Assembly (NCBI GenBank): GCA_040766885.1
Contig: JAXGPP010000004.1
Span: forward strand, 434,001-498,000
DNA from: JAXGPP01 sp040766885
Lineage (GTDB): Bacteria; Planctomycetota; Planctomycetia; Pirellulales; Thermoguttaceae
Direction of reading: 5' to 3'
Length of the DNA: 64,000 nucleotides
Under the pieces are notes generated by a model. That model was not told where the DNA came from. It worked only from the letters and a program-made list of their open reading frames with translations, and made no database searches. This document shows positions 28,739 to 37,373 of the stretch, in pieces (within the stretch, counting starts at the first letter, position 1; every line of letters starts with the position of its first letter). Made by a program: the position numbers and the translations under genes.

Positions 28739-30100
28739 ATGCTTGCTTTACGCCGAATCGAAACGGACTTCGCCGTGTCTGAGACTGCATTGCCCAACGA
28801 CAACTCTCTGGCGGCCGAGAAAGTCCGCTCCTTTCCCCACACGCCTGGCGTGTATCTGATGAAGGATGCCGCCGGCCGGGTGATCTATGTCGGCAAGGCG
28901 AAGGACCTCCGCAATCGCGCCGGCAGCTACTTCCACAAGGCCGCGGCCGAGGACGCTCGTACCGCGCAGCTCGTCCAGGAGATCCGCGACATCGATTACC
29001 TGGAGGCCGAGAGCGAAGTCGATGCCCTGCTGGTTGAGGCCCGGCTGGTCAAGGACATCCAGCCGAAATTCAACACCGACCTCAAGGACGACAAGACCTT
29101 TCCCTACTTGGAGATCCACACCCGGGAGGATTTCCCGCGGGTGGAGATCACTCGGCAGCCGGAGCCCCGCGGCACGAAGCTCTACGGCCCGTTTGCCAAC
29201 GTGAGCGGCCTGCGTGGCGCGCTGCAGGTGCTGCAGAAGATTTTCCGCTTCCGCACCTGCTCACTCGATATTGACGAGACCGACGAACGGTGGCGGTGGT
29301 TCCGGCCGTGTCTCCTGGCTTCGATCGGCCAGTGCACCGCCCCCTGCAACTTTCGCATCACCAAGGAGGAATATCGCAAGGACATCCGCCGGCTGCAGCG
29401 GTTCCTGGAAGGCGAAAAGAAGTCGCTGCTCGAAGAAATGCGGGCCGAGATGCAGTCGCTGGCCGACGAGCGGAGGTATGAAGAAGCCGCGCGTCTCCGC
29501 GACGAAGTCCGGCTCCTGGAGACACTCGACCAGCGGGGAGAACTCGACACCCACGTGCAGCCCGAGGTATTTCCGATCGATCCCAAGAAAGGTCTCGCCG
29601 GCTTGCAGAAGGTGCTTCACCTGCCGAATCAGCCGCGGACGATCGAAGGGGTCGACATCGCGCACCTTGCCGGAACCGAGACCGTCGCCAGCCTCGTGCA
29701 GTTCATCGATGGCCTGCCGTTCAAGCCCGGCTACAAGCGGTTCAAGATCCGCAACGTCCAGGGGGTGGATGACTTCGCCAGCATCTTTGAAGTCGTTGCC
29801 CGACGGTTCCAGCGTCTGCGCGACGAAGGAGATGTCTTTCCCGACATCCTGCTCATCGACGGGGGAAAGGGCCAGCTCAACGCGGCGATGGGAGCGTTTG
29901 CGGCGCTTTCGATCGACGCGCCGACGGTGATCTCGCTGGCCAAACGCGAAGAAGAAGTCTTTCTGCCCGGCGCCGATGAGCCGCTGAGGCTCAGCCGGCA
30001 CTCGTACGCTCTGCGGCTCCTGCAGTATGTCCGCGACGAAGCGCACCGCTTCGCACAGCACTACCACCACATGCTGCGGCGCAAGTCGGCACTCGAGTGA
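28739..30100 (+). CDS. uvrC: UvrC-type excinuclease subunit, short form
   Basis: This 453-residue protein matches UvrC of the UvrABC nucleotide-excision repair system. The N-terminal GIY-YIG nuclease reads PGVYLMKDAAGRVIYVGKAKDLRNR. A UVR/UvrB-binding motif follows around ADERRYEEAARLRDEVRLL. The RNase H-like 5'-incision domain includes TIEGVDIAHLAGTETVASLV, DILLIDGGKGQLNAA and a C-terminal RDEAHRFAQHYHHMLRR. The C-terminal helix-hairpin-helix pair of the 610-residue E. coli protein is absent, since the gene stops straight after the nuclease domain. ATG 28739 is used; GTG 28775 is possible. Upstream in-frame sequence overlaps the divergent gene. Confidence 0.92.
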   Translation: MLALRRIETDFAVSETALPNDNSLAAEKVRSFPHTPGVYLMKDAAGRVIYVGKAKDLRNRAGSYFHKAAAEDARTAQLVQEIRDIDYLEAESEVDALLVEARLVKDIQPKFNTDLKDDKTFPYLEIHTREDFPRVEITRQPEPRGTKLYGPFANVSGLRGALQVLQKIFRFRTCSLDIDETDERWRWFRPCLLASIGQCTAPCNFRITKEEYRKDIRRLQRFLEGEKKSLLEEMRAEMQSLADERRYEEAARLRDEVRLLETLDQRGELDTHVQPEVFPIDPKKGLAGLQKVLHLPNQPRTIEGVDIAHLAGTETVASLVQFIDGLPFKPGYKRFKIRNVQGVDDFASIFEVVARRFQRLRDEGDVFPDILLIDGGKGQLNAAMGAFAALSIDAPTVISLAKREEEVFLPGADEPLRLSRHSYALRLLQYVRDEAHRFAQHYHHMLRRKSALE

Positions 30101-30124
30101 GCCGGGCAGTCAAGCGTTTGGGTA

Positions 30125-30196
30125 GCGAATGATGAATGCCCGGCAGGGAAGGCAGAATGCCCCTCCCACCTTCCGTATTCGCTATTCAACATTCGC
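30125..30196. repeat. Intergenic inverted repeat (GCGAATGATGAAT type)
   Basis: GCGAATGATGAAT (30,125-30,137) pairs with ATTCAACATTCGC (30,184-30,196) with one mismatch over 13 bp. Short periodic words such as GAAT/GCGAAT recur within it. It lies between uvrC and the convergent lipoprotein gene. Two other inverted repeats made of periodic words occur at 40.7 and 42.2 kb. Confidence 0.5.
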
Positions 30197-30212
30197 CATC
30201 CGCTCAGCGCAT

Positions 30213-30280
30213 GAAAAACCCCCGTCCCTCCGTGGCCGACCGTGTTCAGGATGGCACGGCCGGTCGGCGAGGGATCGGGG
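30213..30280 (-). terminator. Rho-independent terminator after the small lipoprotein gene
   Basis: On the minus strand a long GC-rich stem (CCCCGATCCCTCGCCGACC... pairing with ...GGCCACGGAGGGACGGGGG) is followed by TTTTT (positions 30,218-30,214). It is 108 nt past the stop of the lipoprotein gene. Confidence 0.65.
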
Positions 30281-30387
30281 TCACCGGGAGGAATGTGGGG
30301 ACTGTCGTTCGGTGATTCGTTCTGTTCGGCACGCTGCGGCGTGAGGGAGGTCAGTGCGGCGTAGCATGACGGACACCGGTAGAGGTG

Positions 30388-30666
30388 TCAGTTGGTGGGG
30401 CCGGGGATCAACTCAGTGCCCGGAGTGGTCAGGACCGGGGCGCCCATTATGGTGGAGCCGGCGGGCCCGCAGGCGCTGCACGAAGGCTCGCAAGGCGCTC
30501 CCGATTCGTAGACCGCTCCGCCGTAAGTCATGGGGGCGGCTTGCATGGGTGGTGCAGCCTGCATGGGCGGAAACATCGCCCCGCGCCGCAAGGGGGCGCA
30601 GCACTCGCACCCTACCGTGGCGGCCGCAATCAAGGCCGCAATTGCCAGGACAATGACCTTCCGCAT
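30388..30666 (-). CDS. Small lipoprotein, Met/Pro/Ala-rich
   Basis: This 92-residue protein starts MRKVIVLAIAALIAAATVGC. That is a lipoprotein signal peptide ending in a lipobox-like ATVGC, so the cysteine at about residue 20 would be lipidated. The mature part has a repeated PPMQAA motif, several further cysteines (CECC, CEPSCSAC) and a C-terminus ending PGPTN. The start at 30,666 is chosen for GGAG upstream and the signal peptide; in-frame sequence further upstream is atypical. No known domain is recognised. Small Cys-containing lipoproteins of this style are common in planctomycetes. Confidence 0.65.
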   Translation of the reverse strand: MRKVIVLAIAALIAAATVGCECCAPLRRGAMFPPMQAAPPMQAAPMTYGGAVYESGAPCEPSCSACGPAGSTIMGAPVLTTPGTELIPGPTN

Positions 30667-30982
30667 GGCATGCATCTCCTGCCGCAAGGCAGCATTCCTT
30701 GATATCCGCCTGGAACATGAACCCGGTGCGACCGTTGTCGCCGCCTCCGACTCCACTCCGCGGGAGCCAAGTCCGTTTCCCAGGCACGTCGCGTGTTGTA
30801 GCCAGACAACTCTACCTCACGATCCGTGATGTGCAAATTCAACAGCGGATTTTTTGAAACAGCCGTTGCGATTTCGCTACCCTTCGCGTCTTTCGCAAGC
30901 TAGATTGTCTATGATGAGCGGCGCACCCTGAACTGTCGGCCGCGACGCATCTCCTTGACCCTAGCTGCGATTGGGCGACACC
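30667..30982. other. Divergent intergenic region
   Basis: These 316 nt separate the minus-strand lipoprotein gene from the plus-strand hydrolase-like gene and must hold both promoters. A TATGAT near 30,911 on the plus strand could be a -10 box, but no convincing -35 partner is seen. No RNA gene or ORF is supported. Confidence 0.4.
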
Positions 30983-31972
30983 ATGCGAAGCACCTGGAGC
31001 AATCTGGCTGTCGCGGCCGCGCGAGCTCGTCTCGCCGCGACTGCGTGGGTATTCATGGCTTTGGCGGTTTCGGCCGCACAGGCCGCGTATCCGCCCGAGC
31101 ATGAGATCTGGCTGATCAGCACCCGCCGTGCGCCGACCTGCGCTCCGGGGGTCGGAGCCTCGGCATGTCTGGACTTCTGGCGGCTGGCGCCCGACAACCA
31201 GTGGGCGGCTTCCGATCGAGCGGCCTTTGTCGCCACCGCCAGCCCGGCGGTTCCCATCGAGATCTTCCTGCACGGCAACCGCGTTGACCGTAACGACGCC
31301 GTCTATGAGTCATTCAAGGCCTACCGCCATGTCGCCTGTCAGGCCGCCGGCCGCCCGTTGCGATTCGTGATCTGGTCTTGGCCGGCGGACGAAGTCTATC
31401 GCCGGTCTGCCGATGATGCCCGCCTCAAGGCGGCGCGATGCGGTACCCAAGGCCATTACCTGGCGGGGCTGCTGAGCGAGCTCGATCCCGGAGTCCGCGT
31501 CGGTCTGGCCGGCTACAGCTTTGGAGCACGGATCGCCGGCGCGGCGCTGCATCTGTTGGGTGGCGGCGCGGTTGATGGTCGCGTTCTCGCCAATCGCCGC
31601 ATGGGAGAACATGTTCCGTATCGACTGATGCTCGTCGCGGCAGGCATGGACAGCGACTCGCTCCTACCCGGCCGCACCTTTGGACAGGCGATGACCCAGG
31701 TGGAGGCGGTGGTCATCACACGCAATCGGAATGATCCGGTACTTCGCTGGTATCCGCTGCTCTACCGCCGCCTGCTGGCGCCGCAATCGCTCGGATACGT
31801 CGGACCAGCCTGCAACACTGGTATGATCAGCGTCTACGACGTCACCTGCTCCGTCGGACGCAGCCATAGCTGGGACGACTACCTTCGCGCCTCCGCAGTG
31901 CATGGCCACCTTGGTTGGATCGGCTTTGCCGATCCCGCGGCGGTGACCGGTCCGGCGATTATGGCGCCGTAG
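30983..31972 (+). CDS. Exported alpha/beta-hydrolase-like protein
   Basis: This 329-residue protein has a signal peptide ending AVSAAQAA. The core resembles an alpha/beta hydrolase: FLHGNRVDRNDAV corresponds to the HG oxyanion region, and GLAGYSFGARIAG is a GxSxG nucleophile elbow with S179. LRFVIWSWPADE supplies the strand before it. A possible catalytic His is in GRSHSWDDYL near the C-terminus. The substrate is unknown. ATG 30983 is chosen over an in-frame TTG at 30971. The gene is followed 113 nt later by an aminotransferase on the same strand. Confidence 0.7.
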   Translation: MRSTWSNLAVAAARARLAATAWVFMALAVSAAQAAYPPEHEIWLISTRRAPTCAPGVGASACLDFWRLAPDNQWAASDRAAFVATASPAVPIEIFLHGNRVDRNDAVYESFKAYRHVACQAAGRPLRFVIWSWPADEVYRRSADDARLKAARCGTQGHYLAGLLSELDPGVRVGLAGYSFGARIAGAALHLLGGGAVDGRVLANRRMGEHVPYRLMLVAAGMDSDSLLPGRTFGQAMTQVEAVVITRNRNDPVLRWYPLLYRRLLAPQSLGYVGPACNTGMISVYDVTCSVGRSHSWDDYLRASAVHGHLGWIGFADPAAVTGPAIMAP

Positions 31973-32085
31973 AGGCTGCTGTCTCGTTCGGGGAACGCTT
32001 CCTGACGGCCCAGGGAAGAGACCTGCGCCGAGCACCACGTTGCGGCCGCGTTGGCTTTTCACCGCGGGCGGGCAATAATGGCGGC

Positions 32086-33003
32086 ATGAACGAACCACAG
32101 GCGTGGCTGAACGGCCAGTACATTCCTCAGTCGTCGCTGCGCATCGCGGCAACCGATGCTGGATTCGTCCAGGGAACGGCCGTTGCCGAGCAACTGCGCA
32201 CGTTCGGTGGCAGGTTGTTTCGCTTCGACGATCATCTGGCACGCCTCGCGCACTCGCTGGAGGTGGTCGGCGTTGAACTTGGTTTCAGCCGCACGGAACT
32301 CGCCGACATCTCACGTCACCTAACCAGCACGAACCACCGGCTGCTTTCGGCGGGCGATGATCTGGGGCTCTCCATCTTCGTCACTCCCGGCGCATACCCT
32401 TCGTATGGTCCGCCCGAGTCCGACGGTCCGACTGTAGCGCTCCACACGTACCCCCTGCCCTTCCGATTCTGGGCCGAGAAGTACCGCCGCGGGCAGTCGC
32501 TGGTGACGACCGACTACCGACAGGTGCCGCCGCAATGCTGGCCGGCAACGCTCAAGTGCCGCAGCCGCATGCACTATTATCTGGCCGATCGGCAGGCGGC
32601 ACGGATCGAATCCGGTGCGCGGGCACTGCTTCTGGACATCCAAGGCTTCGTGGCCGAGGCTTCGACGGCCAACATCATCCTGTTCAACGAGCGGGAAGGG
32701 CTGATTTCGCCACCCAGCGCTCAGGTCCTGCGAGGGATCAGTCTGACGGAAGTGGTGGAATTGGCCCGCCAGGCGGGCCTGCCTTTCTCGCATCGCGATC
32801 TGCGGCCGGAAGACGTCGCGGCTGCCGGCGAAGTGCTGCTCTCGAGCACGCCGTTCTGTCTGCTGCCGGTGACGCGATTCAACGGTCGGCTGATCGGTCA
32901 AGGTGTGCCGGGCGCGACATTCCGGAAGCTGCTGGCGCTGTGGAACGAACGGGTGGGACTGGACATTGCCGCACAAGCCGAACAATTCGCGGCTCGCGCT
33001 TGA
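32086..33003 (+). CDS. Class IV PLP-dependent aminotransferase
   Basis: This 305-residue protein has the fold-type IV layout shared by branched-chain aminotransferase, D-amino-acid aminotransferase and aminodeoxychorismate lyase. The N-terminus reads AWLNGQYIPQSSLRIAATDAGFVQG. The Schiff-base lysine is K157 in LKCRSRMHYYLADRQA. The C-terminal half has FVAEASTANIILFNERE and the phosphate-binding LRGISLTEVVELA. Which of the three activities it has cannot be told from sequence. ATG 32086 gives the standard N-terminus; in-frame sequence further upstream overlaps the previous gene. Confidence 0.88.
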   Translation: MNEPQAWLNGQYIPQSSLRIAATDAGFVQGTAVAEQLRTFGGRLFRFDDHLARLAHSLEVVGVELGFSRTELADISRHLTSTNHRLLSAGDDLGLSIFVTPGAYPSYGPPESDGPTVALHTYPLPFRFWAEKYRRGQSLVTTDYRQVPPQCWPATLKCRSRMHYYLADRQAARIESGARALLLDIQGFVAEASTANIILFNEREGLISPPSAQVLRGISLTEVVELARQAGLPFSHRDLRPEDVAAAGEVLLSSTPFCLLPVTRFNGRLIGQGVPGATFRKLLALWNERVGLDIAAQAEQFAARA

Positions 33004-33039
33004 TGGTGCGACGGTTCGCCCCGAACTGCCGCAGAGTTC

Positions 33040-34323
33040 TCATGCTCCGGTCAGCACGCAGCCGTAGAGCGGAATGCCCGACTCCTCCAGCATGGTCACC
33101 GCATGCCGGGTTACGCGTCCCGGAGTGTGTCCGAGGCGGACGACGAGGTAGGCAGCCTCGCAGAGCGAGGCTAGCGGGTCAATACCGTGTGCCGTGGCGG
33201 CAGGTGCATTGACGAGCACCAGCCGCGCGTGGCGACGCAGTGAGTCCAGGAGCGACCGCAGGCGTTTGCCGTCGATTTCAGGACTGCTGCGGTGCTTTAC
33301 GGCGCCTCGTGGAATGATGTTCAACCGGGTGCCGTCAGCGGTTCGAAGCACGTCGCGCCAACTGGCGCGGCCTGACAGGATGTCCATCAGGCCGCGCGAG
33401 GCATGAAAGCCAAATTGCCGCCCCAGCCCCCCGCCCTGCCAATCCGCATCGACCGCCACCACCTCGCCGGGCAGTCGCCTCGCCAGCATCGTCGCCAGTC
33501 GGGCGACGACCATCGTCTTCCTCGATCCGGCGCCCGGGCTGGTGAACATCAGCACTGCCGGGCCGGGGTGGTGCACCTGAGAGAGCACATTCTCGGCCAG
33601 GTGCCAGTAGGCCAGGTCGCGATCGTTGTCGTTCGTTGGCTCGTCGTTTGGCGAACGATCCGGGGTTAAGCCCTCGCGGGTGGTCGCCGTCACTGAACCG
33701 ACTTCCGGCGTATCGGTTGGTGGCTCATCGAAGAATGACGCCGAAGGCTCGTCGGGCGGGCTGGCCAAAGCCTCGGTCGCGACCGGCGGCGCGTCGCGCT
33801 TCGGCACCGACTCGATTCTCCCATCGAGTTCCATCGGTCCGCGAGCGAGGGGCCTTGTCGTACAGAAATCGTCCCCGGCGCGGTCGATGGTCTCGATGGG
33901 ATCTGCCGTGAAGGAGTCGGCGGTGGCTAGGACAGAAGACTCGACGTCCGGCCAGGAGGCGGCCAGCGGACGATCGTCGATCACCACCGGTTCAAATCCG
34001 GCGAGCGCATCGGCAGCCCTCGGATCGGCGATCCAGTCCGGTCCGGTGTCGACCATGCTGCCGACAATGCACTGGGCATCAGGCATCAGCTCGGGCACCC
34101 GGCACCTGGGATCGGCCGCCGCAGGAGACTGGCCCGGGCTATCGGCGGACTCGCGCGGCGACGGCGCCGAGTCGGCAGCCACGGAAGGTAATGCCTTCCA
34201 GGGCTCAAGCGGACGCGCCAAACCGAGGGTCCCGAGTTCCTCAGGAGAGATCTCGTCCGGCGGCGAGGTGCCGTCGGGCGTTCGCGCCTGGATCCCTTTG
34301 AGCGCCTGCAGCATGCGACTCAT
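33040..34323 (-). CDS. CpsD/BY-kinase-like ATPase with altered Walker A
   Basis: This 427-residue protein has a long acidic, proline-rich N-terminal half (about 1-235) and a C-terminal ParA/CpsD-like ATPase domain. The P-loop reads TSPGAGSRKT (261-270), where the normal GK(S/T) glycine before the lysine is arginine. Walker A' VDADWQGGGLG is intact (D292). The domain ends YGCVLTGA without the C-terminal tyrosine cluster of classical bacterial tyrosine kinases. It is the last gene of a Wzz-like / ExeA-like / CpsD-like trio that resembles exopolysaccharide export modules. Regulatory ATP binding is likely; kinase activity is doubtful. Confidence 0.78.
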   Translation of the reverse strand: MSRMLQALKGIQARTPDGTSPPDEISPEELGTLGLARPLEPWKALPSVAADSAPSPRESADSPGQSPAAADPRCRVPELMPDAQCIVGSMVDTGPDWIADPRAADALAGFEPVVIDDRPLAASWPDVESSVLATADSFTADPIETIDRAGDDFCTTRPLARGPMELDGRIESVPKRDAPPVATEALASPPDEPSASFFDEPPTDTPEVGSVTATTREGLTPDRSPNDEPTNDNDRDLAYWHLAENVLSQVHHPGPAVLMFTSPGAGSRKTMVVARLATMLARRLPGEVVAVDADWQGGGLGRQFGFHASRGLMDILSGRASWRDVLRTADGTRLNIIPRGAVKHRSSPEIDGKRLRSLLDSLRRHARLVLVNAPAATAHGIDPLASLCEAAYLVVRLGHTPGRVTRHAVTMLEESGIPLYGCVLTGA

Positions 34324-34341
34324 GAACTGTCTCCGCGGTCG

Positions 34342-35919
34342 TCAACTGCTGCGGCGCAGCCGGGCAAAGAGCTGCCGGTACTCCTGACGCCGAACGGCGG
34401 GCCTGCGCCGGGCGTGCGGCAAATCGAATTCCTCGTACCCGTCTTCCACCACAATAAGCGGTTCTTCTTCCAACGGCTCGTCGCGGCGGCTCGGCTCTGC
34501 ACCGGGGGAACCGGCGGGCTCCGGCACTTCGCGGCGGAGCAATACGGTCTGCGGGCCTTCGCTCCAGGCGGGACCGGTAGCCGGTGCGGCAGCGGGGCTG
34601 CCGGCCGCTACGCGGTGCGGTTCAGGAGGTTCAGACACGGGAAACGTGACCGACTCCGTCTCTGGGGAGGGCATCATGCGGACCGTATCGACTCGAGCCG
34701 GCTCTGCTCGGGCCGCATTCTGGCTGGGCAGCGGGGCGATATAGTCTGGCGGAGGTTCGGCCGGCACCGGTTCGTTCTCCCGCACCGGCGCGAAACGAGT
34801 CATCACGAGTTCTTCCTCTGCGAACTCCTCCTCGAACGGATTGACGACTTCTTCGAACAAGAGGGTGACCTCCGGCCCGCCAAACGGGCCGGTAGGCTCG
34901 AACTGGTCGTCAAGTCCAGCCAGCGTCCGTTCGATCTTCTCCAGACGTTGCGTCGGTTCAAGTTCGGAATCGTCGAGATCGGCCTCGCACGTTACACGCA
35001 ACAGCGGCACCGACGAGCGCGACTGAACGTCGTCGTCATCCGAGAGACTGCCAAATTCGATGACGCCGCCGTCGGGTTTCGGCGCCCGTCCGTCGCCTCC
35101 CCAGGGCGTTGGAAGCTGCTGCAAGTCGGACCAAGCCTCCTCGACGACCGCGCGATCGACCTGCCGACGCCCGGCCGTAAAGGCCAGGAGTAGCGCGTGA
35201 TCGCAGAGCTGGTTGATCAGCCGCGGGATGCCGTCGGTGGCCGAATGCACCGCGTGGCACGCTTCGCCGGAGAACAGCCGGTCGGGGCGGCCGCCCACCG
35301 CTTCCACTTGCCGCTGGATGTACTGCTGCGTTTCCGATTTGCTGAACGCCTGCAGGTAGCAGCGGGCTGAGATCCGCTGGGTGAACGATTCGAGTTTGGG
35401 GCTGGCGAATCGCTCCTCAAGCGTCGGCCCGCCCGCCAATACGAGGCGCGTTCGCGGCTGTCCATCGGCGACGAGATTCGTCATCAGGCGAATCTCTTCC
35501 AGCAACCTGAGCGGCAGTGTCTGGGCTTCGTCCACCAGCAGCACCAGCGCTTTGGGCCGATCCTCCTTTGTGGTCAGGTAATCGACCAGCGCCAGCCGGA
35601 GTTCCCCCTCGTCCATACCCCGATAGGGTTGGCCGATCTCGTACAGGATTGCCTGAAACAGCGCCCGCCGCGTGCTCAGGCGGCCGCTGGCCAACAGCGC
35701 CACCGCAAATTCGTTCTGGAAGGTCTCGGCTAGCAAATGGCAGAGCAGCGTCTTGCCTGTGCCCGGCGGGCCGATCACGATCCCCGCCCCCTCCGCGCGC
35801 TGAATGCAGCGGATCAGCGTTTGCCGCGCATACTCGATGGCTTCCGCCGGGAAATAGCGGTCGGTTCTCGCGATGGAGGCAAACGGGCGATTATCCAGGC
35901 CGAAGTAGCTTTCGTACAT
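34342..35919 (-). CDS. ExeA-like AAA ATPase
   Basis: This 525-residue protein starts MYESYFGLDNRPFASIARTD, the typical ExeA/GspA opening. The AAA core has Walker A GPPGTGKT (50-57), Walker B LLVDEAQTLPLRLLEEIRLM near 126-145 and a C-terminal lid with DGIPRLINQLCDHAL. After about residue 270 a 250-residue low-complexity, acidic, proline-rich region follows, longer than in GspA. In exopolysaccharide clusters such ATPases accompany Wzz and CpsD-like proteins. It lies between those two here, 18 nt before the CpsD-like gene. Confidence 0.88.
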   Translation of the reverse strand: MYESYFGLDNRPFASIARTDRYFPAEAIEYARQTLIRCIQRAEGAGIVIGPPGTGKTLLCHLLAETFQNEFAVALLASGRLSTRRALFQAILYEIGQPYRGMDEGELRLALVDYLTTKEDRPKALVLLVDEAQTLPLRLLEEIRLMTNLVADGQPRTRLVLAGGPTLEERFASPKLESFTQRISARCYLQAFSKSETQQYIQRQVEAVGGRPDRLFSGEACHAVHSATDGIPRLINQLCDHALLLAFTAGRRQVDRAVVEEAWSDLQQLPTPWGGDGRAPKPDGGVIEFGSLSDDDDVQSRSSVPLLRVTCEADLDDSELEPTQRLEKIERTLAGLDDQFEPTGPFGGPEVTLLFEEVVNPFEEEFAEEELVMTRFAPVRENEPVPAEPPPDYIAPLPSQNAARAEPARVDTVRMMPSPETESVTFPVSEPPEPHRVAAGSPAAAPATGPAWSEGPQTVLLRREVPEPAGSPGAEPSRRDEPLEEEPLIVVEDGYEEFDLPHARRRPAVRRQEYRQLFARLRRSS

Positions 35920-35988
35920 GCCACCCTTTCATCCACCACGGAACCAACAGACATCCTTTCCATCAATTCGGCACGCGGTGCCCAGCGG

Positions 35989-37179
35989 CTACAGGTTTGA
36001 GCCGGTCTCTCGCGGAATCACGCCCACAATGGGGATGGTGAGAGCTGACTGCGCCTCGGCAACCGTGGTGAATGGTCGGTCGGCGGGTAGTCCTCGTGAG
36101 GCGCAACCGACAGCCACGGCGATCACCAGGCCCGTGCCCAGCGAGTACCAGAGAAGCCCTGCCGGCGGGCCAGGTTCTGGTCCGATGTGGCACGTTCGGG
36201 CGGGGATCATCTCGATGCCAGGTCCCGCCTCAAGGCACGATCGCGCATCGCGTTCGATGGTCTCCAATCGCCGGCACTCCGCCTCGGTCTGGCTGATTGC
36301 GGCGGTAGCGGCGTCAAGTCGCGCGGTCAGTTCCTCCTCCTGGTTTGTCACTTCCAACCTGGATGGCGACGGCTCCGTCCGGATTTCTTGCCCCGACGGA
36401 ACGTGGCGAGGCACCGTCGCCATCTGTTGCTCGATTTCCGCAAGCTCCTCAGTTACGTAGAGCACCTCCGGATGGGCCGCAGTACGGCTGAGAAGCAGCG
36501 TCCGCTGTCGCTCTTCAAGCGACGCGCGCTGCTGTGCCAGAGCCGTCCATTCAGGGTTCTCGCGTGCGCGTGATCTGACGGAACTCGCAGTGGGTGGTGC
36601 CAGCCGGGCCTGGGTTCGTGCGGCATCCAACTCGTTCAGAAGAGCTTTCTGCTCTCGCTGCAAGCGGCTCAACTCCGCTCTAGCCGATTCGAGCGCCGCG
36701 TGGGCGCTGGCGTGATCGGCGCCGGCGGAATGTTCAAACGACTGTCGGCGCTCGGCGACATATTGTTCGGCCAGTCGATTGACCAGTGCCATCGCTATCT
36801 GCCCGTTGTCGCTGGCGAAGCTCACTGTGGTCCTGGCACCTTCCTTTTCTCCAACGACCGCTTTCACTGTCAGTTGCGACCGCAGCGCGGCGGGCGAGCG
36901 GTTTTCGACAACTCCCTCACTACGGAGACTGACCAGAGCGCGCTCGAATCGCGATTCGGACGCGAGAGCCTGCGGCGCGCTCGGAGGGCCGCCGCGACCA
37001 GCTTCCGATCGCTCCGCGACCACAGCGATTGCCACGTACTGGGCCGGAGGCTCCGTATACCAGCGTCCGGCCGCATAAGTTGCCAGCGTGCCCGCCGCCA
37101 GCGCGATCAGGCATAGCGCCGCCCGGGCCGACGGTGTCAGGCCGATCCTCGAATGCCGAGCAGGCTGATAGACACGCAT
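35989..37179 (-). CDS. Wzz/GNVR-type polysaccharide chain-length determinant
   Basis: This 396-residue inner-membrane protein has a first membrane helix at about 20-42 (AALCLIALAAGTLATYAAG) and a second near 348-368 (LLWYSLGTGLVIAVAVGCAS). Between them lies a long periplasmic coiled-coil (ARAELSRLQREQKALLNELDA; EEELTARLDAATAAISQTEAE). This matches the polysaccharide co-polymerase layout. The C-terminal cytoplasmic tail is short, with no fused kinase; the separate CpsD-like gene downstream could supply it. It is the first gene of the three-gene run and is divergent from the isomerase at 37,374. Confidence 0.8.
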   Translation of the reverse strand: MRVYQPARHSRIGLTPSARAALCLIALAAGTLATYAAGRWYTEPPAQYVAIAVVAERSEAGRGGPPSAPQALASESRFERALVSLRSEGVVENRSPAALRSQLTVKAVVGEKEGARTTVSFASDNGQIAMALVNRLAEQYVAERRQSFEHSAGADHASAHAALESARAELSRLQREQKALLNELDAARTQARLAPPTASSVRSRARENPEWTALAQQRASLEERQRTLLLSRTAAHPEVLYVTEELAEIEQQMATVPRHVPSGQEIRTEPSPSRLEVTNQEEELTARLDAATAAISQTEAECRRLETIERDARSCLEAGPGIEMIPARTCHIGPEPGPPAGLLWYSLGTGLVIAVAVGCASRGLPADRPFTTVAEAQSALTIPIVGVIPRETGSNL

Positions 37180-37373
37180 GCTGCTACGCCGGTGGAAAAG
37201 TGCCTTGTCTCCGCCTTAAGGGGGGATTTTGAGAGGCGGCATAATAGTCCGACGAAATCGACATCGACCCTTATTCGACGATCGCTTGAGAAATGCGCCC
37301 CCGGGCAGATTGCCAACGGGTGCCATCTCGACCACCATAGTGGGATATTCGCAACCAGGAGCCGAGGTTTCCC

